DNA of 48,221 nt from Dorea sp. 5-2. Its GTDB lineage: Bacteria; Bacillota; Clostridia; Lachnospirales; Lachnospiraceae. The notes under the pieces were generated by a model, which did not search any database, had not been told where the DNA came from, and saw only the letters and a list, made by a program, of their open reading frames with translations. A program made the translations under genes and the position numbers. Position 1 is the first letter of the stretch; every line of letters begins with the position of its first letter. Positions 16,074 through 23,834 of this stretch are shown here, one piece after another. The stretch covers positions 162,241 through 210,461 of the forward strand of contig NZ_KE159716.1 in the NCBI RefSeq assembly GCF_000403455.2, given 5' to 3'.

Positions 16074-17069
16074 ATGCAGCGTATAATGAATAATCCAGAT
16101 GTGATCGTAGACGAGATGCTGAAAGGTTTCCTGAAAGCACACAGCGATATCGTGGAGGCAACCGAGAATCCGCGGGTTATCAAGGCAAAGGATATTCCGG
16201 AAGGGAAAGTCGGCGTGATCACCGGCGGCGGTTCCGGACATAAGCCGGCGTTCGTAGGCTACTGCGGAAAGAATCTGTGCGACGCAGTCGCGGTCGGCGA
16301 GATCTGCTCGTCCCCGACAGCGGCGGCATTCCTGGATGCGGCTAAGGCGGCTGATCAGGGGAAAGGCGTCGCGTGTTTATACGGGAATTATTCCGGAGAC
16401 AACATGAATGTAAAGATGGCAGTGAAGATGGCAAAGAAGGCGGGCATCACGGTTAAGACGGTAGTGGCAAACGACGATGTTGCATCCGCCCCCAAGGATC
16501 AGAGAGAGAAACGCCGCGGTGTTGCCGGTGAAGTCCTGATGTGGAAAGTCGGCGGGGCAAAAGCGGCACAGGGCGGAGATCTCGACGAGGTTATCGCGGC
16601 GGCACAGAAGGCGATCGATCATACACGTTCCGTAGGGATCGGGCTTACGCCTTGTACACTTCCGGCAGTCGGACATCCGAATTTCGAGATCAAAGACGGG
16701 ACCATGGAAGTAGGGATCGGACATCACGGAGAACCGGGTATCGAGGTATGTGAACTTGAAACTGCGGATCAGATGGCTAAGAGAATGGTTGATGTGGTAG
16801 TACCGGATTACCCGTTCGCAGAAGGAGACGAGGTGGTTGTACTGGTATCCGGACTTGGCGCAACTCCCGTAATGGAACTGTATGTTCTGTATGATGAGAT
16901 CGACAGGCTTCTTGCTGAGAAAGGGATCAAGACACATAAGGCATATGTAGGCAATTATTTCACATCTATGGAGATGATGGGAGCAACACTCACGATCATG
17001 AAATTGGATGATGAATTAAAAGAACTGATCGATATGCCGGCAAACAGCATGGGACTTAAGCAGTTCTAA
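16074..17069 (+). CDS. DhaK-type dihydroxyacetone/tetrulose kinase, substrate-binding subunit
   Basis: A 331-residue DhaK-family subunit. The substrate-binding histidine expected to form a covalent hemiaminal is H218 in GIGHHGEPG; H56 (GGGSGHKPAF) and D109 (YSGDNMNV) are also conserved. Canonical DhaK has GHEP..H at the second site, while this protein has Lys57 and Phe60, suggesting a different ketose, for example erythrulose. It holds the ketose while the DhaL subunit delivers phosphate. It follows the polyol dehydrogenase by 34 bases and precedes DhaL by 34 bases to the chosen start, in one operon. Confidence 0.87.
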   Translation: MQRIMNNPDVIVDEMLKGFLKAHSDIVEATENPRVIKAKDIPEGKVGVITGGGSGHKPAFVGYCGKNLCDAVAVGEICSSPTAAAFLDAAKAADQGKGVACLYGNYSGDNMNVKMAVKMAKKAGITVKTVVANDDVASAPKDQREKRRGVAGEVLMWKVGGAKAAQGGDLDEVIAAAQKAIDHTRSVGIGLTPCTLPAVGHPNFEIKDGTMEVGIGHHGEPGIEVCELETADQMAKRMVDVVVPDYPFAEGDEVVVLVSGLGATPVMELYVLYDEIDRLLAEKGIKTHKAYVGNYFTSMEMMGATLTIMKLDDELKELIDMPANSMGLKQF

Positions 17070-17103
17070 AAGAATCTGTATGAGAGGGCATGGAGGTAGT
17101 GCA

Positions 17104-17742
17104 ATGAGCATATTCAAGAATGCGGACGGGAAATCCGTTCTGCTTAAGATGGTAAAAGGAATCCAGGATAATAAGGCATATCTTGGCGAGGTAGACGGAC
17201 TGATCGGAGACGGCGACCATGGTATGAATATGAACAAAGGATTCAGTCTGTTTGAGGAACGTTTTAAAGACAAGGAATTTAGTTTTTCGGAAGGGCTGGA
17301 TGATCTTGGAACGATTCTTTTCAATGAGATCGGCGGGTCTATGGGACCGATCTATGGAAATATCCTGATGGGCATGGCAGAGGCAGGAGAGGATCTGGAA
17401 GAGATCGGTGTGGCAGATCTTGCGGCTATGCTGGAGAACGGGCTGAAAGAACTGCAGGATATCGTTGAAGCGCAGGTTGGAGACAAGACTCTGGTGGATA
17501 CGCTGTCGCCTGCGGTAGATGTTCTGAAAGCGGCAGGAGGATCCGGGAAGGATTATAAGGAAGCGTTGGAAGAGATGAAGGCGGCAGCAGAAAAAGGCCG
17601 CGATTCTACCAAAGATATGGTGGCGAAATTCGGGCGTTCCAGCCGTCTGGGCGAGCGTTCCAGAGGCGTTCTGGACGCGGGAGCGACATCCTGCTGTATC
17701 ATTCTGACAGCGATGGCAGACGGGATCATAGAATTATTGTAA
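17104..17742 (+). CDS. DhaL-type kinase, nucleotide-binding subunit
   Basis: A 212-residue DhaL-family protein. Metal/nucleotide residues are D31, D36 and D38 in VDGLIGDGDHGMN; the GGSMGPIYG loop, TLVDTLSPA and RSRGVLDAGATS are all typical. It supplies the ADP or ATP phosphoryl site for the DhaK partner. No DhaM or other phosphotransferase component is present nearby, so it probably uses ATP or an off-site DhaM. GGAGGT before the ATG at 17104 decided the start over 17080. A terminator follows, so it is the last gene of the transporter-enzyme transcript. Confidence 0.87.
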   Translation: MSIFKNADGKSVLLKMVKGIQDNKAYLGEVDGLIGDGDHGMNMNKGFSLFEERFKDKEFSFSEGLDDLGTILFNEIGGSMGPIYGNILMGMAEAGEDLEEIGVADLAAMLENGLKELQDIVEAQVGDKTLVDTLSPAVDVLKAAGGSGKDYKEALEEMKAAAEKGRDSTKDMVAKFGRSSRLGERSRGVLDAGATSCCIILTAMADGIIELL

Positions 17743-17778
17743 TATTTCGGACGGCAGATCATAGCGCCGTTTTGCAGG

Positions 17779-17813
17779 AAAGTGCGGGGGATAAAGTATA
17801 CCCGCACTTTTTT
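17779..17813 (+). terminator. rho-independent terminator of the transporter-enzyme operon
   Basis: AAGTGCGGG (17780-17788) pairs with CCCGCACTT (17801-17809), followed by TTTT. A well-formed terminator 37 bases after the DhaL-type gene. Confidence 0.88.
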
Positions 17814-17823
17814 GAAAATAAAC

Positions 17824-17851
17824 TTGACAAAATACAGGAAAATGATATACT
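17824..17851 (+). promoter_or_regulatory. promoter of the SorC-led operon
   Basis: TTGACA (17824-17829), a 16-base spacer and TATACT (17846-17851). It starts just after the preceding terminator, leaving a leader of about 120 bases before the regulator gene. Confidence 0.8.
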
Positions 17852-17853
17852 GA

Positions 17854-17884
17854 TTACAAATGTAACTCTGAATTACATTTGTAA
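17854..17884 (+). promoter_or_regulatory. candidate SorC operator
   Basis: TTACAAATGTAA (17854-17865) and its exact complement TTACATTTGTAA (17873-17884) are separated by 7 bases and start 2 bases after the -10, over the transcription start. Each arm is also close to palindromic by itself, as expected for binding by a tetrameric SorC-type repressor. The position predicts autorepression. Confidence 0.75.
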
Positions 17885-17978
17885 CGTCTGCTTGTATGGT
17901 CTGTGATTTCTCTATATGATATTTTATAAGATCAGGGTGTGGATTGTCAAGAGCACTCTAGATCAGATGGAGGGATAT

Positions 17979-18911
17979 ATGAACCGGAATTTGTATGTAA
18001 AAATAGCGTATTGGTATCATACTTTGGGGATGACCCAGGATGAGATCGCAAAGAGATTATCCTACACACGGCAGAAGGTGAATCAGATCATCAACGCACT
18101 GCCGGATATGGGGATCGTAACGTTGAACATTCACGGATATGAGCGGAATAATGTTGAGCTTGAGAACCAGATCGAAGAGAGGTTCCGTCTCAGGGAAGCC
18201 ATTGTCGCGCCGGATTACGGAGAGCCGAGTACGGCGATCTATAAAGTGGCGAATGTAGCCGCGCAATACCTGGATGAGATCATCCAGCAGGGACATATCA
18301 TCGGGGTATCATGGGGAAGGACGCTTGCGGAGGTGGCAGATCAGATGTCATACAGACGCCGCAGCGCCTGCCGGGTCATCCAGTTGATGGGAGCCCAGAA
18401 TATCGAACGTCCGGTGGAGAAGTGTGATGAGATCGCCAGAGGGATCGCGAATAAACTGGATTGTCCAAGTTATATGCTGTATGCGCCCGTGGTGGTGGAG
18501 CACGCGGAGACGAAGAGATGGCTGTTCCAGGAGAAAAGTATTAAGGCTTCTTATGAGTTGATGCGGGAATGTGATATTGCGGTGCTTGGAGTGGGAGAGT
18601 TATCAGAGCAGTCCACCATGTGCGCGCGCGGCCATATTACGAAAGATGATATACGGGTGTTAAGGGCGCAGGGCTTCGTGGCAGATCTTGCCATGAATCC
18701 GATCCGGAGAGACGGAAGTTACGATGACTGCCCTCTGACAGAACGGCTTCTGAATGCAGATATGGAGTGTCTTAAGAAGATTGATAATACGGTGCTTGTC
18801 GCAACGGGCGAAGAGAAGATAGAAGCGATCCGGGCGGCGCTTCGCTCGGGATGTATTGATACGCTGATCATAGACGAGACAACGGCAAAGAACGTAATGG
18901 AAGGGGTTTAG
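17979..18911 (+). CDS. SorC-family (SorC/DeoR effector-domain) regulator
   Basis: A 310-residue SorC-family regulator. The N-terminal HTH is at about 17-42 (TLGMTQDEIAKRLSYTRQKV). The remainder is the sugar-phosphate binding domain, with VSWGRTLAEVA, CRVIQLMGAQ, DIAVLGVGEL and the typical C-terminal LVATGEEKIEAIRAAL...IDTLIIDE. These proteins normally repress catabolic operons until a phosphorylated sugar binds. The ATG at 17979 has GGAGGGA upstream and gives the usual family length; the upstream start at 17916 adds an unlikely leader. It heads an operon with kinase, dehydrogenase, aldolase and phosphatase. Confidence 0.9.
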   Translation: MNRNLYVKIAYWYHTLGMTQDEIAKRLSYTRQKVNQIINALPDMGIVTLNIHGYERNNVELENQIEERFRLREAIVAPDYGEPSTAIYKVANVAAQYLDEIIQQGHIIGVSWGRTLAEVADQMSYRRRSACRVIQLMGAQNIERPVEKCDEIARGIANKLDCPSYMLYAPVVVEHAETKRWLFQEKSIKASYELMRECDIAVLGVGELSEQSTMCARGHITKDDIRVLRAQGFVADLAMNPIRRDGSYDDCPLTERLLNADMECLKKIDNTVLVATGEEKIEAIRAALRSGCIDTLIIDETTAKNVMEGV

Positions 18912-18925
18912 GAGGTTATACTGGA

Positions 18926-20455
18926 ATGAAGTATATTCTTGGAATAGATGCAGGAACATCAAATGTAAAGGCAGTATTGTTTGATGAAGACGGGCATGAG
19001 GTACGCGTGGCGAGCCGCGAGAGCGAGACGCACGGCGAGGGCAATCATGTAGAGCAGGACATGGATATTGTCTGGGAGAATGTGAAGGCATGTGTAAAGG
19101 ATGTGGCGGGATCGGCTCCGGTGGACAAGGAAGATATTATCGGGATCGGAGTCACCGGACAGGGAGAGGGCTGCTGGCTGATCGACCGGGACGGCAACCC
19201 GGTTCAGAGTGCGATCCTGTGGTGCGACGGACGGGCGGTAAATGAAGTAAAGAAGATTACGGAGGATCATCCGGAGGTCGGAGAATTATATCATCGGACC
19301 ACAGGCACGCCGCCGCTTCCGGGGAATCAGATGATGCTGCTGAAATGGATGAAAGAGAACCGCAGAGAGGTGCTTGACAAGGCGGCGAAGCTGATCTTCT
19401 GTAAGGACTGGATCCGGTATAAGATGACCGGCGAAGTAAAAGCTGAGATCACGGACAGCCTTACTTCTCTGGTCGACGTAAGGAGCGGCAAGATCGCCCT
19501 GGAACTCATGGAGGCGCTTGATCTTGCGGAATACAGGGATTATCTGCCGGATCCGGTATGTTCTGACGAGGTGGTGGGAACGATCCTTGATACATTTGCA
19601 GATGAAGTGGGATTAAGGCGGGGGCTCCCGGTCATTGCGGGAGCGCTTGATACCTCGGCTACGGCGGTAGGACTGGGAGCAGTCCATGAAAAGGACGTGT
19701 GTGTGATCCTGGGGACGACATGTGCGAACGAGATCGTACTAAGGAAAGAGGATTGTGATTTCGGAGCGGGGAATACCAGGTATGAGAAACACCCGGCGGG
19801 AGAGTTCTTTGTCGAGCTGCAGCCGACTCTTAACGGGACTCCGAATATTGACTGGATGATGGAGAATATTGCGAAGACCAAAGATTTCAATGAGATCGAC
19901 CGGATCGTGAAGAATACTCCGGTGGGGTGCGGCGGCGTTGTGTATCATCCGTACATAAGCGTTGCCGGGGAACGCGCCCCGTTCTATCATCCCTATGCAC
20001 GGGCGAGTTTCTTTGGTATCAGCCAGGTAACGACGAGAGGGGATCTGATACGCGCCGTATATGAGGGGATCAGTATGTCGATCCGGGATTGTCTGGGAGA
20101 TCTGGACAAGAATGCGACGATATTCCTGGCAGGAGGAGGCGCCAACAGTCTGGTGTGGGCACAGATGATCGCGGACGTGCTGGGGAGGCGGGTGATGATC
20201 CCGTCAGGAAAGGAACTGGGCGCGAAAGGCGTGGCGCTGATGATCGGCGTCAGCCAGGGACTGTACAAGGATTATGAGGATGCCGCCGACAGAGCCTGTA
20301 CGTTTCGTCAGGTGTTCGAGCCGGATCTGATGAATACGAAGAAATACGATCTGATCTATGAACTCTACAAAAAAGTAAGGATCCATAATCAGGAGATCTG
20401 GGATTATAGACATCAGATGAATAAGAAGATCAAAGTGATCAGCGAGGAGGAATAA
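18926..20455 (+). CDS. FGGY-family carbohydrate kinase
   Basis: A 509-residue FGGY kinase. Phosphate-1 motif GIDAGTSNVKAVLFDEDG, then EQDMDIVWENV, GVTGQGEGCWLID and ILWCDGRA in domain I. In domain II, VILGTTCANEIV, the GERAPFYHPYARASFFG motif and the adenosine motif FLAGGGANSLVWAQM. The catalytic Asp is expected in AGALDTSATAVG. It resembles L-xylulose, erythritol and autoinducer-2 kinases in motif style; the substrate is unknown. It is the second FGGY kinase in the locus and is distinct from the one at 4900. It sits between its SorC regulator and a dehydrogenase with 5-14 base gaps. Confidence 0.87.
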   Translation: MKYILGIDAGTSNVKAVLFDEDGHEVRVASRESETHGEGNHVEQDMDIVWENVKACVKDVAGSAPVDKEDIIGIGVTGQGEGCWLIDRDGNPVQSAILWCDGRAVNEVKKITEDHPEVGELYHRTTGTPPLPGNQMMLLKWMKENRREVLDKAAKLIFCKDWIRYKMTGEVKAEITDSLTSLVDVRSGKIALELMEALDLAEYRDYLPDPVCSDEVVGTILDTFADEVGLRRGLPVIAGALDTSATAVGLGAVHEKDVCVILGTTCANEIVLRKEDCDFGAGNTRYEKHPAGEFFVELQPTLNGTPNIDWMMENIAKTKDFNEIDRIVKNTPVGCGGVVYHPYISVAGERAPFYHPYARASFFGISQVTTRGDLIRAVYEGISMSIRDCLGDLDKNATIFLAGGGANSLVWAQMIADVLGRRVMIPSGKELGAKGVALMIGVSQGLYKDYEDAADRACTFRQVFEPDLMNTKKYDLIYELYKKVRIHNQEIWDYRHQMNKKIKVISEEE

Positions 20456-20460
20456 GACCT

Positions 20461-21498
20461 ATGAAGATATTTTTTACAGCGGAGTATAACGAAGAAGAGC
20501 TGAAGCCTTTATACGAGATGGGCGAAGTAGTCAAAGACGGATGGGCGCTGGGGCTTCCTAAGATGGCGGAAGATGAGTTGGCAGAAAAGGTCCGGGACGC
20601 AGATATGATCATTACCAGTTATGACGATATCACACGCAGGGTGATCGAGAGCGCGCCCAATCTGAAGCTGATCGCATGTACCAGGGCTACGCCGGTGAAT
20701 GTTGACATGGAGGCGGCAAAAGAGAGGGGAATACCGGTTCTTTATACGCCCGGGAGGAATTCCGATTCAACGGCGGAGATGACGATCGGGCTGATGCTCT
20801 CCATTGCACGGAAGATCCCGATGGCGCACGGCGCGCTGAAGGCAGGCAAGTTCACAGGGGATCCCGACGCAAAGAAGGTAACCAAGGATGGGCTGAAAGT
20901 AGACATGATATGGGATATGGACATGGATTCGCCGTATATGGTGTTCAAAGGGACACAGCTGCATGGGAAGACGCTTGGAATCGTCGGATATGGAAGTATT
21001 GGGCGCAGAGTCGGCAAGATCGCAAGAGCATTCGGCATGGAGCTTTTGATCTATGATCCGTTTGTGGGGGAGATCGACGTAGAAGAATTCGGAGTCAGGA
21101 AGGCTGTTACATTAAAGCAGCTCATGCAGGAGTCGGATTTTGTGACCTGCCACATGAAGATCACAGATGAGACAAGAGGCTGTATCAGCCGTGAGATGAT
21201 CTCTTATATGAAGCCGACGGCATATTTTATCAACGCGTCAAGAGGGGCGATCCTGGATGAAGAAGCGATGGTTGAGGCGCTGAGAGAGAGGAAGATCGCG
21301 GGAGCGGCATTCGATGTATATGCCAATGAACCGCTGTCAGGCGTCCATCCTTATGTGACAGAGCTTGACAATGTGGTGATCACGCCGCATATTGCCGGCG
21401 CCACGGACGATGTACTGGTAAACCATACGAAACAGATTGTTGCAGATGTAAGGAGGTTCCTGAACGGGGAGCATCTTCTGTACCAATATAGATTCTGA
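20461..21498 (+). CDS. D-2-hydroxyacid (3-phosphoglycerate-like) dehydrogenase
   Basis: A 345-residue member of the D-isomer 2-hydroxyacid dehydrogenase family. The NAD-binding motif is GIVGYGSIG (about 173-181) and the catalytic triad is R261 (NASRGAILDE), E290 (YANEPL) and H310 (TPHIAG). It should reduce or oxidise a 2-hydroxy/2-keto acid in the cytoplasm. Between an FGGY kinase and a class II aldolase it is unlikely to be the housekeeping serine-pathway enzyme; a sugar-acid or phosphorylated sugar-acid substrate is inferred. It starts 5 bases after the kinase stop. Confidence 0.87.
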   Translation: MKIFFTAEYNEEELKPLYEMGEVVKDGWALGLPKMAEDELAEKVRDADMIITSYDDITRRVIESAPNLKLIACTRATPVNVDMEAAKERGIPVLYTPGRNSDSTAEMTIGLMLSIARKIPMAHGALKAGKFTGDPDAKKVTKDGLKVDMIWDMDMDSPYMVFKGTQLHGKTLGIVGYGSIGRRVGKIARAFGMELLIYDPFVGEIDVEEFGVRKAVTLKQLMQESDFVTCHMKITDETRGCISREMISYMKPTAYFINASRGAILDEEAMVEALRERKIAGAAFDVYANEPLSGVHPYVTELDNVVITPHIAGATDDVLVNHTKQIVADVRRFLNGEHLLYQYRF

Positions 21499-21520
21499 TT
21501 AACCACAGGAGGAAGATAGG

Positions 21521-22174
21521 ATGAACAGAGAAAAGGCAAGATTAATGCAGATCGAAGTATGTAAGACGGCGAAGGCGATGTATCACAGCGGGCTTGTCGC
21601 AGGAACCTGGGGGAACATCTCGGCACGTATTGATGAAGATCACATGGTGATCACACCGTCCGGTATGGATTATGAGCGTCTGTGCCCGGAAGATATGGTG
21701 GTGGTAGATATGAATACACTAGAATATGAAGGCAGCCTGAAGCCATCCATAGAGACGGTCGTACATTCGGCAGTCTATAAAGACCGTCCTGAGGTGAATG
21801 GGATCGTGCATACACATTCGACTTACGCGCTGACAGTTGCGGCGGCAAGGAAGACGATCCCGCCGATCTGTGACGACCAGGTACAGATTCTCGGAGGGGA
21901 CGTAAGGCTTGCGGCTTATACCATGCCGGGAACGAAGGAGATGGCGGACGAAGTTGTGCATGCACTGAAGGAACGCGCGGGGGCGCTGATCGCAAATCAC
22001 GGCGCGATCACGGTGGGCCGTACCCTTGCAGAGGCATATACCGGTTCGCAGGTATTGGAGAAAACCGCCATGGTATATATCAATTGCCAGAGCATAGGAG
22101 GCGGAGTGGAGATTTCACAGAAGGATATTGATTTTTTCCACGATTTCTTTATGAACAAATATGGACAGAGATAG
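21521..22174 (+). CDS. class II aldolase/adducin-family aldolase, fuculose-1-phosphate aldolase-like
   Basis: A 217-residue zinc aldolase of the FucA/AraD type. The catalytic glutamate is E78 (SIETVVHSAVY), and the zinc ligands are H97 and H99 (IVHTHSTYA) and H160 (IANHGAI). The NISARI opening and ITPSGMDYE are typical. FucA-type enzymes cleave ketose-1-phosphates to dihydroxyacetone phosphate and an aldehyde, while AraD-type enzymes epimerise pentulose phosphates; a kinase upstream in the operon would provide the substrate. Ribosome site AGGAGGAAG precedes the ATG. Confidence 0.9.
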   Translation: MNREKARLMQIEVCKTAKAMYHSGLVAGTWGNISARIDEDHMVITPSGMDYERLCPEDMVVVDMNTLEYEGSLKPSIETVVHSAVYKDRPEVNGIVHTHSTYALTVAAARKTIPPICDDQVQILGGDVRLAAYTMPGTKEMADEVVHALKERAGALIANHGAITVGRTLAEAYTGSQVLEKTAMVYINCQSIGGGVEISQKDIDFFHDFFMNKYGQR

Positions 22175-22223
22175 GAAAAGTAAGCCATGTGATAATGGCA
22201 ATGACCAGAAGCAGGAGAAGAGA

Positions 22224-22883
22224 ATGATAGATAGCAGATTAAAACTTCTGATATTTGATATGGACGGCGTGATCTTAGACAGCGAGCCGTTGCACGAGAA
22301 TGCAAGACAGATGATGTTCCGAAGACTTGGGATCGTACCGGATGATACGTTCCCGGATCCGGTGGGGAATTCTTCCAGTGGCTTCTGGAAGAAGGTGATC
22401 GAAAAATGCGGGATCGAAGGAGAGCCCGTCGATCTGGAAAAGGAACAGTACCGATTAGTAGCACAGCAGATAGAAGAGGATCAGATCCCTCCGTCAGAGG
22501 GGCTTAAGGAATTGCTTTTATGGGCGATAGGCAATGGGATCAAGATCGGTCTGGCGTCATCATCTACCAGGGTTCTGGTAGACGACGCTCTTCGGCTTCT
22601 TAAGATAGAAAGGTATTTTGATCATACGGTATCAGGGGATGAAGTGTCGGCGAAGAAGCCGGCGCCGGATGTGTACCATAGAGTACTTGAGATGGCAGGG
22701 ATCCCGGCGGAGTATGCGGCGGCGGTGGAGGATACGCATACGGGGATGCTGGCGGCGAAGAATGCGGGTATCTTCTGCTATGGTTACAGGAATACGACTT
22801 CCGGAGCGCAGGATATGAGCGCGGCGGACAGGATTATTGATAAGTTGGAAGAAATTATGTATACAGGAGGAAGGATCGCATAA
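22224..22883 (+). CDS. HAD-superfamily phosphatase/phosphomutase (subfamily IA)
   Basis: A 219-residue HAD hydrolase. Motif I is FDMDGVILDSEP with nucleophile D12 and acid/base D14. Motif II is GLASSST, motif III AKKPAPDVY, and motif IV EDTHTGMLAAKNAG. The cap domain lies between motifs I and II, as in beta-phosphoglucomutase and sugar-phosphate phosphatases. As last gene of the SorC operon it may dephosphorylate a sugar phosphate and act as overflow valve. The ATG at 22224 follows AGGAGAAG; the upstream start at 22161 would add a charged leader unlike the family. Confidence 0.85.
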   Translation: MIDSRLKLLIFDMDGVILDSEPLHENARQMMFRRLGIVPDDTFPDPVGNSSSGFWKKVIEKCGIEGEPVDLEKEQYRLVAQQIEEDQIPPSEGLKELLLWAIGNGIKIGLASSSTRVLVDDALRLLKIERYFDHTVSGDEVSAKKPAPDVYHRVLEMAGIPAEYAAAVEDTHTGMLAAKNAGIFCYGYRNTTSGAQDMSAADRIIDKLEEIMYTGGRIA

Positions 22884-22886
22884 TGG

Positions 22887-22915
22887 AAGGCAGGGTTCAC
22901 GGAATCCTGCCTTTT
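22887..22915 (+). terminator. terminator of the SorC-led operon
   Basis: AAGGCAGG (22887-22894) pairs with CCTGCCTT (22906-22913), followed by TT. It begins 4 bases after the phosphatase stop codon. Confidence 0.8.
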
Positions 22916-22952
22916 GGCATATAATAATGAAAAAAGTATCAGGAGGCTAATT

Positions 22953-23717
22953 ATGCCTTATTCAATCATGCTGGATGCAGGACATGGAGGAGAACGAGAT
23001 CCGGGAGCCGTATATAACGGACGACAGGAGAAGGACGACGCTTTGCGGCTTGCGCTTGCGGTTGGGGAGATCCTTCAGAATAACGGGATCGACGTACAAT
23101 ATACAAGAACGACGGACGTCTATCAGACACCCTATGAGAAGGCTATGGAGGCAAACCGCGCCGGAGTGGATTTCTTCGTTTCCATTCATCGGAACTCCTA
23201 TCCGACGGATAACGAAGTGTCCGGGGTGGAGACTCTTGTCTATGATCTGTCCGGACTTAAGTACCAGATGGCGCAGGATATCAACGATCAGTTAGAGGCG
23301 GTTGGATTCGTGAATCTGGGAGTGAAGGCAAGGCCGAATCTGGCGGTACTTAGAAGGACACAGATGCCCGCGCTCCTGGTGGAGGCAGGTTTTATCAATT
23401 CGGATATTGACAATCAGTTATTCGACGATAATTTTCAGGATATTGCACAGGCGATCGCATCTGGCATACTCGATTCACTTGATTCGGCAGGAGTGATCAA
23501 GGACGGTCAATACCATGTACAGGTGGGGGCGTACCGGAACCGAAGATATGCGGAAAGGCTGCTGAATGAGCTGTTGGAAGAGGGGTATCCGGCATTTATA
23601 GAGGATTCGGGTTCCTACCTGCGTGTGCAGGTGGGGGAATTTGACGATATGGATGACGCTGCCGAACTGGAGAGACAGTTGAAACTGGCAGGATATCCTA
23701 CGGTGATCGTAAGTTAA
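22953..23717 (+). CDS. N-acetylmuramoyl-L-alanine amidase with C-terminal SPOR domain
   Basis: A 254-residue protein with an Amidase_3 domain (about 1-175) and a SPOR domain (about 183-254). Expected zinc and catalytic residues are H11 (LDAGHGGERDPG), E26, H79 (FVSIHRNSY) and the Glu in LLVEAGFIN. The SPOR part contains YHVQVGAYRNRRYAERLL and YLRVQVGEFDDMDDAAEL, a fold that binds glycan strands lacking stem peptides. The amidase cuts the amide between muramic acid and L-alanine. No signal peptide or membrane segment is visible with the start at 22953 (AGGAGG upstream), so export is unexplained: mother-cell lysis, holin release or a non-classical route are possible. Confidence 0.9.
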   Translation: MPYSIMLDAGHGGERDPGAVYNGRQEKDDALRLALAVGEILQNNGIDVQYTRTTDVYQTPYEKAMEANRAGVDFFVSIHRNSYPTDNEVSGVETLVYDLSGLKYQMAQDINDQLEAVGFVNLGVKARPNLAVLRRTQMPALLVEAGFINSDIDNQLFDDNFQDIAQAIASGILDSLDSAGVIKDGQYHVQVGAYRNRRYAERLLNELLEEGYPAFIEDSGSYLRVQVGEFDDMDDAAELERQLKLAGYPTVIVS

Positions 23718-23834
23718 GTCCGTTCACTTTTGTTAAAATTTACCTTGTTGATATGGTGGGGGATATGTGTTATTTTTAACAGAATGAAATCTGTGTTTTG
23801 ATAAGGTTAAATGTCATTTTAATGGGGAAAAGTT

